Source: Lycocorax pyrrhopterus obiensis
Lineage: Eukaryota > Chordata > Aves > Passeriformes > Paradisaeidae
Direction: 5' to 3'
DNA length: 64,000 bases
Assembly (NCBI GenBank): GCA_014706295.1
Contig: JACSVZ010000002.1
Coordinates: 56,877,617 to 56,941,616 of the forward strand
Position numbers and translations under genes: made by a program. Under the pieces are notes generated by a model. It was not told the origin of the DNA. It did not search any database and saw nothing but the letters and a program-made list of their open reading frames with translations. Shown one piece after another: positions 49,242 to 62,000 of this stretch; the stretch's first letter is position 1; each line of letters begins with the position of its first letter.

Positions 49242-52200
49242 AGTATTGGGAAGGCTGTGCATGTAGATGAAGCATTGCATTCTCCAATTTCATTTTAAGT
49301 GGGGTCTCAGTAGTAGAAGATATAAGATGTTAAATTGGGTTAATTGGGCATGACCTCCAAATACAGTGGAGTATGATGACAGTAACTAAACTGAGTTAGA
49401 AACTGACAATGATTTTGCTCTGCCAGCTTTAAATTTGGTTTCCGGCTTAAATCAGTAAAAGCTTTTATGAAAAATGTGTCAAGTGAGTTTGGTTTGTAAT
49501 ATGTGTCTGTGACTAATGGCCAATTAGTTCTCGTGTTTTCCTGTCTTTCTTCTTTCAAGCAATAGCATGGAAATCTTATGGAAAACTGGGAACATGCCCA
49601 GCTCTGTTATTTAGGGAGACTTCCTTTTTTTCCTATATGCTACATTCAAACTTTAGCTCACAGGACCTGTGAGATGCATGCAAAGCAAGCATTGTATGCG
49701 TATAGCAGGCATGATTTGGTGAAGGTGAAGGATGCGCTAAATCTACCAGACTCTCCCATTGCTGTGAACTTTCCTGGCTCCTTTTAAGACTGTCACCAGA
49801 GCAGTTCTTAAGGGAGTGCTGCAGGCTATAGCTGCCTGTCTTGTGCACGTGCCTGCACATCATGGGAAGGGAAATGCAATAGGCTTGTTCTGTTCTCTGG
49901 TTTGTTTGCAAAGGGTGGGAATATCCAGTGGAGGTTTGTATTTGCCTGTTCAGTTCCTGCTCTGTCGCCGTCCAGAACCATAGTGCTCGTGTCTCCATGA
50001 AGAAAACTGTGGGCTTTGGAGAAACATTTATGGAGGGATGTTTCTTCACTTCTGGTTCATACAGCTTTCCTGAGCTCACAAGGAAGCACAGGTGGCTTGA
50101 AACTTTTTGAAACTTTTTTTAAAGCTCTCTCTGTCTTGCTGTTCAGTTTTGCTTTATTAAATTTTGACCTGTGCTTTTCTCTTCCTTTCCTTTTTTTTTT
50201 TCAGCTTCTTAAAAAAAATTCTACTCTTCTTAATTTCTTGATTTGTTAGTCGTAGATATGCAGAAGAACAGACTGATAAGACACTTTCTTGACAAAACCT
50301 GTGAGCTGATGCCTGATTTGAAACACTTGACATGAATATTTTTCAAACTTTTCTTTGGATTTACAGTTCTCCAGAAGGGGGATGGTGTGGGCCTCTTTGT
50401 AATGCATTTCTATGGGGTTTGTTTTTTGGTTTTAGATTTCAAATTCTTAGAGTAAGGCCGTGGACCCCAGAGACATGCAGAGTCGAGGTTCCAAAATGCT
50501 ATTTTAAGTGCAGTCAGTACCTTGTTTGTAAATGTATCTGACTTAGTCATAAGAGAGCACAGAGAATAAAACTGCATGAATTAGCCACCCCCCCACTCCC
50601 TCAAATTAATGAAATGCAATGATCCTGAATTGAGCTGTGCAATGCACACTAAATTCAAAACCTAGTCATTGCATTGTCAGGAGGGAGGGCTCATGTTGTT
50701 TCTAAGAATATTAGAGAATTACAAGATTTAATAAGAATTTAAATATGAAGTTTTGTTATAATACAATATGTTCAGTTCCAGGCATTCATCCAAAATGAAA
50801 TGAAAAGCAAGCTTTCTTTGAACAATCTGCAGAAATAAGGAATCAGCAAGAGGGAAAGCTTTGGTAGTTTCCAGAGCCAAGTTTACCTGCTTGTTTATTT
50901 TCTCCAAATTGACTTCAAACCTTTCTACTGAGTGTGGTACTTTTGCAAGGCAGAAGCATCTGCTTTTCAGAAGTGCGACACTAATTACTATAGCAGCTAA
51001 ATCCAGAAGCGTGATGTTCTTCCAAGGTGTAACATGCTTCTTTCTGCCTTCCCAGCTTTCTTTTTCTAAAGCAAAATTGTCCCTGTTTCAGATTCCTCAG
51101 TATTGATAGTTTTCAGATGGCATATAAACTTTTCATATATGTTTGACTTCACTAAAAAGCAAATGGACTTGCATAGGTTCTTCTTGACAGCTGACACTGG
51201 AAAAGGGAAATACGCACTACAGGGTGTATTTTTTCTGCTTATTGGCATAATTTTCCATTCTTTCATAGCTTATCCTGAGAGTGACAGATCTTATGTCCCT
51301 TGTGAAAATGCCTCTGGTTAATCTTTGAAAATGCTTTTTCAAAACTGGAATGTGTAAAAGGAAGGACAGTACTAGTGCCATCACTATAAAGTGAATGCTA
51401 GCCAAATATTGAACTAATAAATGACTGTGGCATTAGTTAGTACAGAGTAATAGAGGACTGCCACTTTTCTTTCAAAAGGAAAAGACAAATCTTTTCGTGT
51501 TAATATAAAAATCAGTTTTTCTTATAGTCAGAATTCATTGTAATAAGCACAATGAATCATGTATCCATGTGGACCATTCTGTTCGGATAGAACTGTGAAG
51601 CAAGTGCGATACTTTAGGTGAAATTCTGATGTTTGGTCTGACAGCTATTTAATGGTGGATTCTGTTTGTTTATTGCTTAACTAAACTTCAGTCTCTGGCA
51701 TCTCATTCGATTTTAGTTCACTGTCATGTCAGAAATAATACTTGTTTCATTTAATTTAGGTTTTTCACACTGGTGCAAAAATTTAGTACTTGCTCATAAG
51801 TACAAAGGTGTGGAGAAGTGTTCACATATGAACTTGCTTTCGATTGTTCTTATTTAATGTCATTAAATGCTGGAGTCAGACCTCAAGGCTGTTTCTTGGA
51901 GAAATGTCACAACACCACCTGATAGATTTCGAAGGTGGAAAGGGGGAATTAACTGGGTTTTGGATGTCTTTAAGGTGCAATCCAAATGAGAAGTGTTCAG
52001 GGCAAGATAGCCCTACTGATGAGTGAAACAAAGTTAACAAAGGTGAAGAAACTGCAAGCGGTGCCATTTATCTTTTGCTTTAATGACTTTTTTTTTTTCC
52101 TTCAGAGAGGCTGTTTTCAGAGAGACATTGTCAGGAATCTGTGATGGTTTTCTTCCATAATGGTAGGAGAGGGAGGTGGGATAATTGGTTTTGGAATGAT

Positions 52201-52345
52201 TTTAGCTTGTTCCATGGAAAAGTGGTTTTTATTTCTAACCATGTCAATCTAATTTCCTTTGAACCGTCTTTATTGGGGGGTGACAAGAAGGATGTTTCGT
52301 TGTGTTTGATATTGAAATGCTGTGATTGGTGAGGTGCAGAAGTAG
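49242..52345. other. Non-coding, presumed intron
   Basis: About 3.1 kb of AT-rich sequence with no recognised repeat and no coding frame above about 150 codons. The acceptor-like pyrimidine tracts at about 50175-50203 and 52086-52103 are not followed by useful open exons. Confidence 0.5.
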
Positions 52346-53083
52346 AACCATAGAATATGGTGTGGTTGGAAGGGACCTTAAAAGATCATCTAGTTTCAAC
52401 TCCTCTGCCATGGGCAGGGACACCATGCACTAGACCAGGTTTCTCAGAGCCTCATCCAGCCTGGCATTGAACTCTTCCAAGGATGGGGTATCCACAGCTT
52501 CTCTGGGCAACCCGTGCCCGTGCCTCACTACCCTCACAGTAAAGATTTTCTTCCTAATACCTAATCTGAAACTAGCCTCCTTCAGTTAAAGCCATTCCCC
52601 CTTGTCCGATCACTGCATACACTTGTTAAAAGTTCCTCTCCAGTCTCCTTGTAGGCCCCTTTTAGGTATTGGAAGGCTGCTTTAAGATCTCTCTGGAGTC
52701 TTTTCTTCTTCAGGCTAAGCAACCCCATCTCTCTCACCCTGTTTTCATAGGAGAGGTGATCATAGCCTTCCTCTGCATCCCGCTCCAGCAGGTCCACATC
52801 TTTATTGTATTGGGGCCCCCAGAGCTGGATGCAGCACTCCAGGTGGGTTTTCACAAGAACAGAGTAGAGGGGCAATCTGCCTTGACCTGCTGGCCACACT
52901 GCTTTTGATGCAGGCCGGAGTATGGTTGGCTTTCTGGACTGGAAGCACACATTGTTGAGACATGTCAAACTTCTTGTTCACCAACACCCCCAAGTCCTTC
53001 TTCCCAGGGCTGCTCTCGATCTATTCTTGGCCCAGACTGTATTTGTGGTTGGGATTGTCCCAACCCAGGCACAGGACCTTGGA

Positions 53084-53544
53084 TTTGATGCAGCAGCTTG
53101 GAACAAAACAGAGACCACTGCTTCTTCTAGCAGGATCCATCTTTGTTACATACACTCCAGTATTTATATGTTTCTACTACGGGAAAGTTTGGGAAGTGCA
53201 AACTTCCTAAACTTTCCCATAGTAGAAACGTATAAATGAGAAGAAGTCTTGGGAATGTGCAGAAGGAAAGACAAAACAGCTACACCACCAAACACCTGGC
53301 AGGGCAGACTTCTCTGCCCCTTATCAGCCATTCACTCAAACAATCCACCTCCCAGTGTTCTGGGAGGTAAAAGAAAAGCATTTATACATGGTGTTTATGT
53401 CTGCAGTCGTTTCCCTGGTTTGCATCTTTCCCAAGAGAACAGAAAGCCTTGATCAAAGTTAAGATAAACGTGAGAAGTTGCTCTCTACACAGGGCTTTTA
53501 TTAAGGCCAGAATGGCTGCCGCAGGCCGCTGCTTCTGCATTTGA
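53084..53544. mobile_element. 451-bp LTR-like element nested in the CR1
   Basis: CR1 sequence stops at GGACCTTGGATTTGA and resumes at TTTGACCTTGTTGAAC. The intervening 53089-53539 begins TGCAGCAGC, ends GCTGCTTCTGCA, and is flanked by exact 5-bp TTTGA duplications (53084-53088, 53540-53544). TG...CA ends plus a 5-bp duplication fit a solo LTR, although I do not recognise the family and cannot fix its orientation. It contains a large hairpin at 53162-53237. Confidence 0.8.
53162..53237. repeat. Imperfect palindrome with 36-bp arms
   Basis: The left arm 53162-53197 (ATTTATATGTTTCTACTACG...) is complementary to the right arm 53202-53237, with a 4-base loop and three mismatches. All three are transition-type and would be G-T/G-U tolerable in one strand of RNA or DNA. 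Confidence 0.92.
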
Positions 53545-55488
53545 CCTTGTTGAACTTCATGAAGTTCACACAGGCCCACCTCTCAAGCCTGTCTAGGTCC
53601 CTGTGCATGGCATCCTTTCCCTCCAGCATGTCCATCACACCACACAGCTTGGTGTTGTTGACAAACTTGCTGAGGGTGCACTAGATCCCACTCTCCATGT
53701 CACTGACAGAGATGTTACACTGCCAGTCCCAATAGCCACCTAAGGTTTGCCACTGGCCTTCACTTGGACGTTGGGCCATTGGCTGCAACACTGTGATTAT
53801 CCAGGCAATTCTTCATCCACCAAGTGGTCCATCTGTGAAATCCATGTCTCTCCAATTTAAAGACAAGGGTGTTGTGTGGGACAGTGTCAAATGCAATGCA
53901 CAAGACCAGGTAGATGATGTCAGTCACTCTTCCCTCATCTGCCAGTTCTGTAGTGCTGTCATAGAAGGCTGCCAATTTGTCAGGCGAGATATGCCATTAG
54001 TGAAGCCATGTTGGCCGTCACCAATCACCTTATTTTCCATGTGCCTTAGCATAGTTTCCGGGAGGATCTGCTCCATGATCCTGTCAGGCACTGAGGTGAG
54101 ACTGACTGGTCTGTAGTTCCCTGGGTCTTCCTTATTTCCCTTTGTAAAAATGGGGGTTATGTTTCATTTTCTTCCAGTTAGTGGAAACTTTAAGGGAATG
54201 CTACAACTTCTCAAATGTGATGGACAGTAACTTAGCCACTTCCTCAGCCAGGTCCCTCAGAACCGGTGGATGTATCTCATCATGTCCCATGGACTTGTGC
54301 TCCTTCAGGTTCCTTAAATGACCTTGGACTGTGTGGTCTCCTACAGCAGACGGTTCTTCATTCTCCCAGTCCCTGCCTTTACCTTCATTGGGTACTTCAG
54401 CCTTTTCCATGTCCTGGATAACCAGATCTCCCATGTCCTTCCTGAGAAAACCCACATTTTCCCTAGTCTTTCTTTTATCACCAATGTACCTATAGAAACT
54501 TTTTTGTTACCTTTGATGCCCTTGGCCAGATTTAATGGTGTCAGTGTTTTAGGTTTTTTAACTAGTTCCTTGGCTGCTCAGACAATCTCTCTGTTCTTCT
54601 TAGGCTATATGTCTCTACCTTCACCTTTTAGAGGGTACCTTTTTGCATTTGAGTTTGTCTGGGATCAACTTGTTCATCCATGCAGGCCTCTTGGAATTTA
54701 TGCCTGATTTCCTCTTGGTAGGGATGCATTGCTGTTGAGCCAGGAGGAGATGATCCTTGAATTTCATCCAGCTTTCTTGAGCCCCTTTTCCCTCCAGTGC
54801 TTTAAGCCCATGGCATTCTACCAAGGAGATCCCTAAAGAGGGCCAAGTCTGCTCTTCTGAATTCCAGGGTAGTGAGCTTGACGTGCATGCTCCTCACTAC
54901 CCCAAGGATCTAGAACTTCACTGCTTTGTGGTTACTGCAGCCCAGGCTTCCTTTGAGCTTCATGTTCCCCTCCACCCACTCCTTGTTGGTGAAAACAAGA
55001 TCCAGCATAGCACTTCTCCTTGTTGGCTCATCTGTCACTTGGAGAAGGAAGTGAGCAGCACGTTCCAGGAGCGTGCTGGATTGCCTATGTCCTGCTGTGT
55101 CATCATTCCAACAGATACTGCGTTGTATTAAGTCCCTCATGAGGACCAGGGATTGTGACCCTTGAGGCCATTCTGTTTTACTGCAGAAGGCCTCATCAGC
55201 TCAGCCTTCCTCATCAAGTGGCCTGTAGTAGGCCTGCACTATAATGCCATCTATTCCTGCACTCCCTCCCTTTCATCCTGACCTATAAACTTTCAATCAG
55301 CTCCTCATCCATCACGAGGTAGAGCTCTATGCACTCCAGCTGGTCATTCAGAGAGGGCAACAATGTCTCCTCATCATCCCTGCCTGTCCTTCCTAAAGAG
55401 CCTGTACCCTTCCATTCCAAAACTCCAGTCATAGGAGTAGTCCCAGTATGTTTCCATGATGTCAGTAAGGTCATAAGCATGCACATGT

Positions 55489-56422
55489 GTTATGCATGTT
55501 AGCCACAATATACTGAGTATACTGTTATCATGGTGTTCAATATCTTAGACTGAGTCAAAGTATAATGACTGCACATGAGGCTAATGAAATGTGATAGGCA
55601 TCAAATCTCCTGTTGTCTCTTATTTCTAGTTTTACATCAGGAAAATAATTCTCTTAAAATAGATCACAGTTCCCTCATGGAAACCTCCTTTTACACATAG
55701 TATTAGAAAAAAACACCCCAAAAATGATGTGATGAGATATTTTAATATTTGGTGATGTTTTCCATGTGAGGTATCACATCTTTTGCCTATGGCAGTATGT
55801 TTTCCAAGTGGAAGAGAACTCAGAAACTGGAAACAGCAGGCATGAGATGAATAGGGAAGGTGGGAAGGGAGGACTTACACAGTTTTTTTACAGAGATTGT
55901 GAAACCAGTTTGGCTGTTCTGGTTAATTTTTTTTTTTGCTTTACTTTTTTCACTTGGATGTCCCATAGATTTATGTGTGATCTCTTTCAATTTTTTTTAT
56001 TTTAGGACTTGAAACCAGAAAGATTTATAATTGGCACAGCTATCTCTTACAGTGGTTATAGATTGGCCACCCCATGCCAGTGTAGTAAATAATGATGAAG
56101 TTTCAAGAAGAAAGGTCAAGCCTTCACTAAAACTTTAGAAATTTGAAGTTTAAGTCTTCAATCTCAATGGGACTGATAGTCTTGGTTAAGATCTTTAGCT
56201 TGGTTATTAGAATATACTTTCATATGTGTCCAGTCAGAGACTTGAAGCTGGATCATCCACATCTCAAACAAATGTACCACAGTAGTTAGCCAGTGAAGGA
56301 GTTTATTTGTAATTTTAGTCCTAGAGCTGATGAATAGGCAGCAGGAATAGCAGTATTTGGCTTGGGGGCAACCATTTTAAAGCTGTGAAGGGAGCATATG
56401 GAGACTTGAGTGTACTCCCTTA

Positions 56423-56453
<31 letters not shown>

Positions 56454-58190
56454 CATACATACACTGTGTGTATACAAACTCATCTGTTTACCTGAGATGG
56501 TTCTTTCAGCACACCTCATTTCAGCAGTCTTCCCCTTAAGTCAGAAGAATAAAGAAACAGTGTGATTCTACTAGTTGAGATAGTTATGTCAAGCACTGTG
56601 CTGTTAGCACTCTGTGTTTCCTCTCAGTACTAAAGTGGAGAGAGCTATTGCTTCTAGCAGAGTGAGAAAATATGAGACATTTCAGTAGAAGCTCGACAAA
56701 CTGGCGAGCAAATTCAAAACATTAAAAAAGAAAGAGGAGAAGAGCTGCTTGCTTCTTATTCCATATTCCACCTGATAGCTAGCCTAGAAAACTTCCAGAC
56801 TACACCAATCCAATGCCAAACTGAGAAATACATGGACAAACCCCTTTTAACTGGCACACATTAGGTGTAAACCTCATTTATGTCTCTGTACACAATTACA
56901 CAAATAGGCTACTTAGTTGTTGTGGAAGGGTGGGTGCTGAGTTCAGCTTATGTATGAACTTTCTGGTTAAGGGCCGAAGTGGGCAGTGCGTTTTCACAAG
57001 TGCTCTGCTCATGGACCTCATGGAGTCTCTTTGTACAGAGATTTCCAAGTGAATCCAAAACCTGTATTTTGTGTGTTTTGCCTTCTTGTATTTGGGTCTG
57101 TGTATTTTTGCTAAGTAGCAGTGGCTGTGCTTAGACTGTGCCATAATAGTAACTAAAGTTATACACTTGTTTGTCCTATATATCACTTTTAATCTGCTGA
57201 GAAGAATCTTGAAGTTTCAAACAATAGGGTTCATGGGTTGAATTAATAGCACTGATCAGTCTGTATGTTAGTTCTTCTGACTGACAGGTTTGTACTTTCA
57301 ACACTGTGGAGATTCGATAGCTGACAAGGTAAGTCAAGCTCTCGAGTGAAAAAAAATCAAGCAAACTCAAAGCATATTCTCATGGATTAACTGTGAGCCA
57401 ATCTCACATTGTAAGCGTTATGGTTGATGTAGGATGTATGCCCTGGTAAACTGCGTGTAGTTCATTTAACTAAACAAGGTGTTGCAGGTGTTGTAATTTA
57501 TACTCTGGAAAACCTATAGCTCTTTCCAGTTGAGATTTGTAACTAGAGTGTATCTGGACTCCAGTGACCTACCAAAAAAAGTTGACAGTTATGAAACTGC
57601 CTCTTCAGTTCAAAACATCTTTCCCACAGCAGGATTTAGAGGCCGATTTTTAGTCGTACCACTTTTAGTTGTACCACTTTTAGTTGTAGGTTTTTTGTAG
57701 TAGTGAATTGGCTCTTTTCTTTTAAAAAGTTTGTTTTAAACCTCTACTGATACAACTTAGCATGTTTTAAAGCCTTGGGATTTTTTTTGTAGAGTACTTA
57801 GAGAAAATTCTCAGCAGTTCATTTCATTAATATCCACTCAAGTATCTGTTTTCATGAAAAAGCATAAAATGAGAGATTGGGTTAAAATGCAAAAGGGAAG
57901 ATGTGGTTAGCAGTGTACATCTCCATGGACATTATACCTTGGAATAAACACTCTCAGTAGCTGAGTACTGTTATATAAGACCTGAATATACAGGACAAAA
58001 ACGCAAAATTAATTAATTTTCCATATCTGTTTAAAAGGTAGTTTGCTTATTAATACTGTAGAGTGAATATGTACTTCTGAATAATTTTTGTGTGTGTGTG
58101 TGTGTATGCCATTAGGAGGGGATTTCTTAGAATGTACTTAAACTATCTGGAGAATTAAAGTCAGTTGTGTTAACTTTTCTCCTTTTGCAG
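55489..58190. other. Non-coding, presumed intron
   Basis: AT-rich sequence with the (TACA)10 microsatellite at 56424-56463, a short TG run at 58089-58105, and a CCACTTTTAGTTGTA tandem at about 57650-57690. No coding frame or repeat family recognised. The last 30 bp form a strong acceptor. Confidence 0.5.
56424..56463. repeat. (TACA)10 microsatellite
   Basis: Ten perfect tandem TACA units (40 bp). The minus-strand frame reads a run of Met-Tyr-Val-Cys units, which is only the repeat. Confidence 0.95.
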
Positions 58191-58232
58191 GCTAATAACT
58201 CTGAGGTGGTTAAAAATCATGTAAGCAGAAGT
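58191..58232 (+). CDS. Candidate small exon with two in-frame tandem donors
   Basis: A strong acceptor (TTAACTTTTCTCCTTTTGCAG) is followed by an open phase-0 segment reading ANNSEVVKNHVSRS. Donors lie at 58221 (CAT|GTAAGC) and 58233 (AGT|GTAAGT), 12 bp apart and both phase 0, so the exon would be 30 or 42 nt. Its phase fits directly after the C1 exon ending at 36404. However, the peptide lacks the Cys expected as the last C1 zinc ligand (position 8 after the HRKC Cys). It may be an alternative cassette, or not part of this gene. Splice-site quality is the main support. Confidence 0.4.
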
Positions 58233-58488
58233 GTAAGTAATTATATTTTATTTATTAATTTTTCTTTTACTTGGCCTGATTTATTTTCCTGCTTGTGGCT
58301 GCTTATTTGTATTACATCTTCACAAAGCATTTGTTGCTAGCCATTTTCAAAGTACGGACTTTGGTTTCTGTACTGTGTGAAGTTAGCTTCTGATTAGGAC
58401 CATTATTGTTTTTTTCCACCACTGAGTTTTTTCAGGAACAATGAAATGAACTCTGCATTCCTTATTTTTAAATCAAGCAGGGGAGAAA
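58233..58488. other. Non-coding, presumed intron
   Basis: Short intronic stretch between the candidate exon and the LTR. Nothing recognised. Confidence 0.5.
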
Positions 58489-59077
58489 TAAAGTGTACTA
58501 GTTTGAAAACAGACCAGTGGGAGGCACCAAGTCAGAATAACAATTTATTAGGGAAATTAAAAATAAAGGCAAGAAAAACCCCAGTGGGCTAAACTAACAG
58601 AGTCAGAATACAACCTGGCACCCTGTTAATCAGGGTGGCGTGAGCAGTCCGATGAGATGGTGGCTGTAGTCCTCCTGAAGTGATGGATGTGGCTCTGTCG
58701 AAGCAGTGGTCCAGTAGAAAGGTCTGCTCCTCCTCAGAAAGTCCAGTGGTGACTATGCAGCTCCTGTCCTCTGGGAATCCAGTGGGAAGGATGCCCGTGG
58801 TGTTCAGAGTCCCAGATTATATCCAAGATGGAACGCTTGGTTCCTCCCTCTGGGTGGAGCATCTCACAATAGAATGATGAGTCATGAGGCCAGGTGTTGA
58901 TGGGCTCATTAACAGAAGATAATCCGGAGGGAGTTATCTCTGAGTCATGCGGCAGGGCATTGATGGGCCATTAGCAAAAAGATAGTCCGGAGGGAGGAGG
59001 CCAGGAAACACCGCCCCACCTGGTTTCAACAGCTCATGAGGATGGTAATAGAATACACTGCAACCCAGGACATAAAG
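58489..59077 (-). mobile_element. Solo LTR, 579 bp, with exact 5-bp target duplication
   Basis: The LTR is 58494-59072, + strand TGTACTAGTTTGAAAACAGA to CAACCCAGGACA. It is flanked by exact TAAAG duplications at 58489-58493 and 59073-59077. The minus strand carries AATAAA (TTTATT on the + strand, about 58545) near the LTR 3' end, so the orientation is minus. Its + strand start resembles that of family B (TGTCCTAGTTTGAAAGACAG), suggesting related ERV groups. Repeated segments such as GATAATCCGGAGGGAG/GATAGTCCGGAGGGAG lie near 58918 and 58981. Confidence 0.9.
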
Positions 59078-62000
59078 GGAAATATTATAATCTTCATAGA
59101 CTGAATTGTATTCAGAGGTGTTTAGAAAGTCAAGAGATATCTTTTTTTAAGCAAGGAAAATATTAATTCTTGTATTGTGTTTAATGTGAAATTGATCTTC
59201 TAGCTTTTATTTGTTGCAGTTACTATGCCATGTTATTTAAAAAACAAATTAAGTGTCCCTTCCCAACCCTTCATTACTATGACTGTAGTACTCCTGGTAA
59301 GAGTAGTAATAACAACATTTATTGAAGTGCAATAGAACCCAGCTGTCTAATTGATGTAGAAATTTCTGCAGATAGGAAGTGTAGCCCATTTCATTACTGA
59401 CAGCACTCAGAAGTATACTTTTAGCATAATTTCTATAAAAGAAATAAGACAAAAATGTAAACTTTTTAAAGTCCTTTGGAGTTACCTTTTGACAGAGATG
59501 TCAAATCTTGTAGATTTCTAAATAAATCACGGGAGATGCCTATAGTTAACTATCTGCTAGTAGGCAACTGTGATGCAGGTGTTTGATTCGGCACTGTGAA
59601 AATGAGGCTAAAATTTTAAAAGGGACAGAAGAAAGAACTTGCAAGATGCACATGGTCTTCACTGATTTATTGTTCAATTTCAGACCAGCTCTCTATTGCA
59701 GTAAATGAGCATCTGTTTCACAGTGTTAGCCCTGTGTGCATTGCATTTATTTTGCGAGCTGTCCATGGTTCAGTGCTGCAGGCTTCTTTCTGCTGGTGCC
59801 ACTCTGCAGGCCATGAAGAGTTCTGATCTCTGACTACCTATGTAGACAGATGTTCAAAGAGGTTACATTTGTATTAGCAGTGTAGTTCGTTTACTTTAAC
59901 TGACAATAAATGTTTTTCTACAACCAAGTGTATCTCTGAGTTGGATCCATGCTATTATTGACACTGTTTCAGTAACATTAGAATTATTTCTAATTCTAAA
60001 ATATATTTGATATTGAGACCAGCTAAAATGCCTAGTGACATGATAGTTTCTCCTTTCAGTTCTCTTCCTTAAATAGACAAATTAACTAAAATTTAGAAGT
60101 CAGAAAAGAGCAAACTTCTTCGTTATTTGCATGTGAATAATTGCTTTTGACAGCTGCTTATAGTGAAACAAACATGAAGCAAAATAATGAGATCATTCTC
60201 TGATCTAGTTGCTAGTTGGAATTTTTTAGCATCTTTGTATTACATCTGAATACTTCAGAGGGTTTCCTGTTTCTACTGGTTGTTACACAAGCCAAGATCA
60301 TATGTTTCTTGGCTTTTTTTTTTCTGTACATGTGATACTTTGTGCACAGCCATTTTGAAAGCAGCTTTAATAGTGAGCAATGTTTTTTCAGCTGTGCCTT
60401 TTGTCTTACTGCATTTTGCATTGATTATTATTTGACCATTAGTGAGCTTCCTGAAATTGTTGGTAGTTACCTTCTGTGGACCAGTATATTCTAGGAGCAA
60501 AGGTTCACGTGGATTGATGTGCAGAAGAAAGGTCCAATCTGAAACACAGATTTCTATTTGGAAAAGAGAGGAGGTATAAAGCTACAAGGCTGGGCGATTC
60601 ACAGAATGCCGTCTCCAGACAGTGGGGCTGGATGCAGCCATGAGATGAGGCTTGGATGAGACTTTTGCAAGTCTGGTTCTGTGACTGCAGCACACATCCT
60701 ATCAGTGTGATGCTAATGGGAGGTGCATCCCTTGTCTCTCTGTTCTCTTCCTTCTAAGTTTGTGCCGTGCTTGTTCTCCTTTTTTTTATTAACTAAATTG
60801 GAAGACACTGCTTTAACTGTTTTGTGTCTCTGGGATTTCTTCTCCTTTCTCTCTCTCCTTTGCATGTTATTTCATGGCATCTGGTCCAGGAAAGTAAAGC
60901 TCTCTTGATTTTTCCTGGCAATGTGTCTGCTAATGGAATATTTCTAGTGTCAGCCCTTAACTGCTTTATAGGAAAGCTGTGTGAACATCAGCCAAGACAG
61001 TTTTACTTGGTTGTGACACTACCTTGAATTCAAAATTTTCTTAGCTTCATTCTAGTGTTCAGGGTAACTCTGAGGCATGGATAGCACATTCTTACTTGGG
61101 AAATCAGAAGTGCATTTTCTTACATTTAGAGGGCTTCCTCATGCCTTTATGGACGGCAGTGGTTTTTTTTTTAATATTAACGTATTTGAAACAAATAAAT
61201 TGAACTTCTTGTTTCAGCTAAAGGCTAGCAGAAGTGATTCTGTCACTTTCTATTCAAGAATTGTGTGCACATAATTTTCTGTTAGTTAACAGGTGCTCTA
61301 AATTTGTGGTGAAAGTTTACTTCAGTTTTGATCTCTTGCATCTTAACTAGGTCTGAGAGAAACTCAGGAGATCCACTCTGAAGGCTTTCCCTTGCCACCA
61401 CCTTTTTTTTTTCCTACTCTGCATATAACTATCTCTTTACAGGAAATAGAGCGCATACATACAAAAACTTTGTATTAGGTGCTACTCGGTCATGCCATAC
61501 AGTACTTCTGCAGAGCCTCACAATGTGGTGTGAATTACTGCAGAAATCTTTACACACTGCTGTGTCTGTTGTGCTTAATTACAGTGCCTGTGGATAGTAC
61601 TCATTCAGGAAGCTGTTTCAAAGCTCTAGCATAATTATGAAACTATGGTACAACTGGAGCTGGAGCAGATATATTGTTTTAGTCAGTTGAGGCAAGCTTC
61701 TTACCTAACACTTAATGTAGTAATACTTACATATGGATATATTAATTTTCCCCATAGATTTGTAGTGGAACACAGTCATTTGAGTGTTGACAAAACTCTG
61801 ATTCACCCAGGCAGGTGTGCAAAAGACAATAGTGCTAATTAGGGCTAGGTGTTAACCTCAAAAAGCTTTGTGTGAACTCCTAGTCTTGAGATATTGTAGA
61901 ACTAAGGCTTCAGAACTACAATTTTCTAAATGTGAGCATGTATACCTGTAAAATTTTACACTAAGACACAATTATACCTCATGACTTGACATGCATTCAC

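Larger units (their letters stand above)
52582..55140 (-). pseudogene. CR1 ORF2 remnants (endonuclease and reverse transcriptase)
   Basis: Broken minus-strand frames follow CR1 ORF2 order. At 54910-55140 is part of the endonuclease region (LLQVTDEPTRRSAMLDLVFT, SNHKAVKF). At 54621-54824 and 54201-54455 are linker and early RT segments ([20 protein letters not shown]). At 53760-53975 is RT palm sequence (CIAFDTVPHNTLVFKLERHG). At 52582-52968 is the C-terminal region (LEWCIQLWGP-like LECCIQLWGPQYNKDVDLLE). The RT active-site block is not intact as a single frame, and the LTR-like element splits the gene. It encodes nothing functional. Confidence 0.85.
52346..55488 (-). mobile_element. Long 5'-truncated CR1 retrotransposon, minus strand, interrupted by an LTR-like element
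   Basis: The + strand left end reads ACCATAGAATATGGTGTGGTTGG and GGAAGGGACCTTA, the reverse complement of a CR1 3' UTR. The alignment by eye to avian CR1 continues to about 55488, about 2.7 kb once the 451-bp insertion is removed. It covers the endonuclease and reverse transcriptase of ORF2 and is 5'-truncated, as is usual for CR1. Several indels and stops break the frame. The insertion at 53089-53539 must be younger than the CR1. Confidence 0.92.

Noticed and set aside
50175..50250. Strong pyrimidine tract and AG resembling a splice acceptor
   Set aside because: The following frame stops within 14 codons and there is no good donor.
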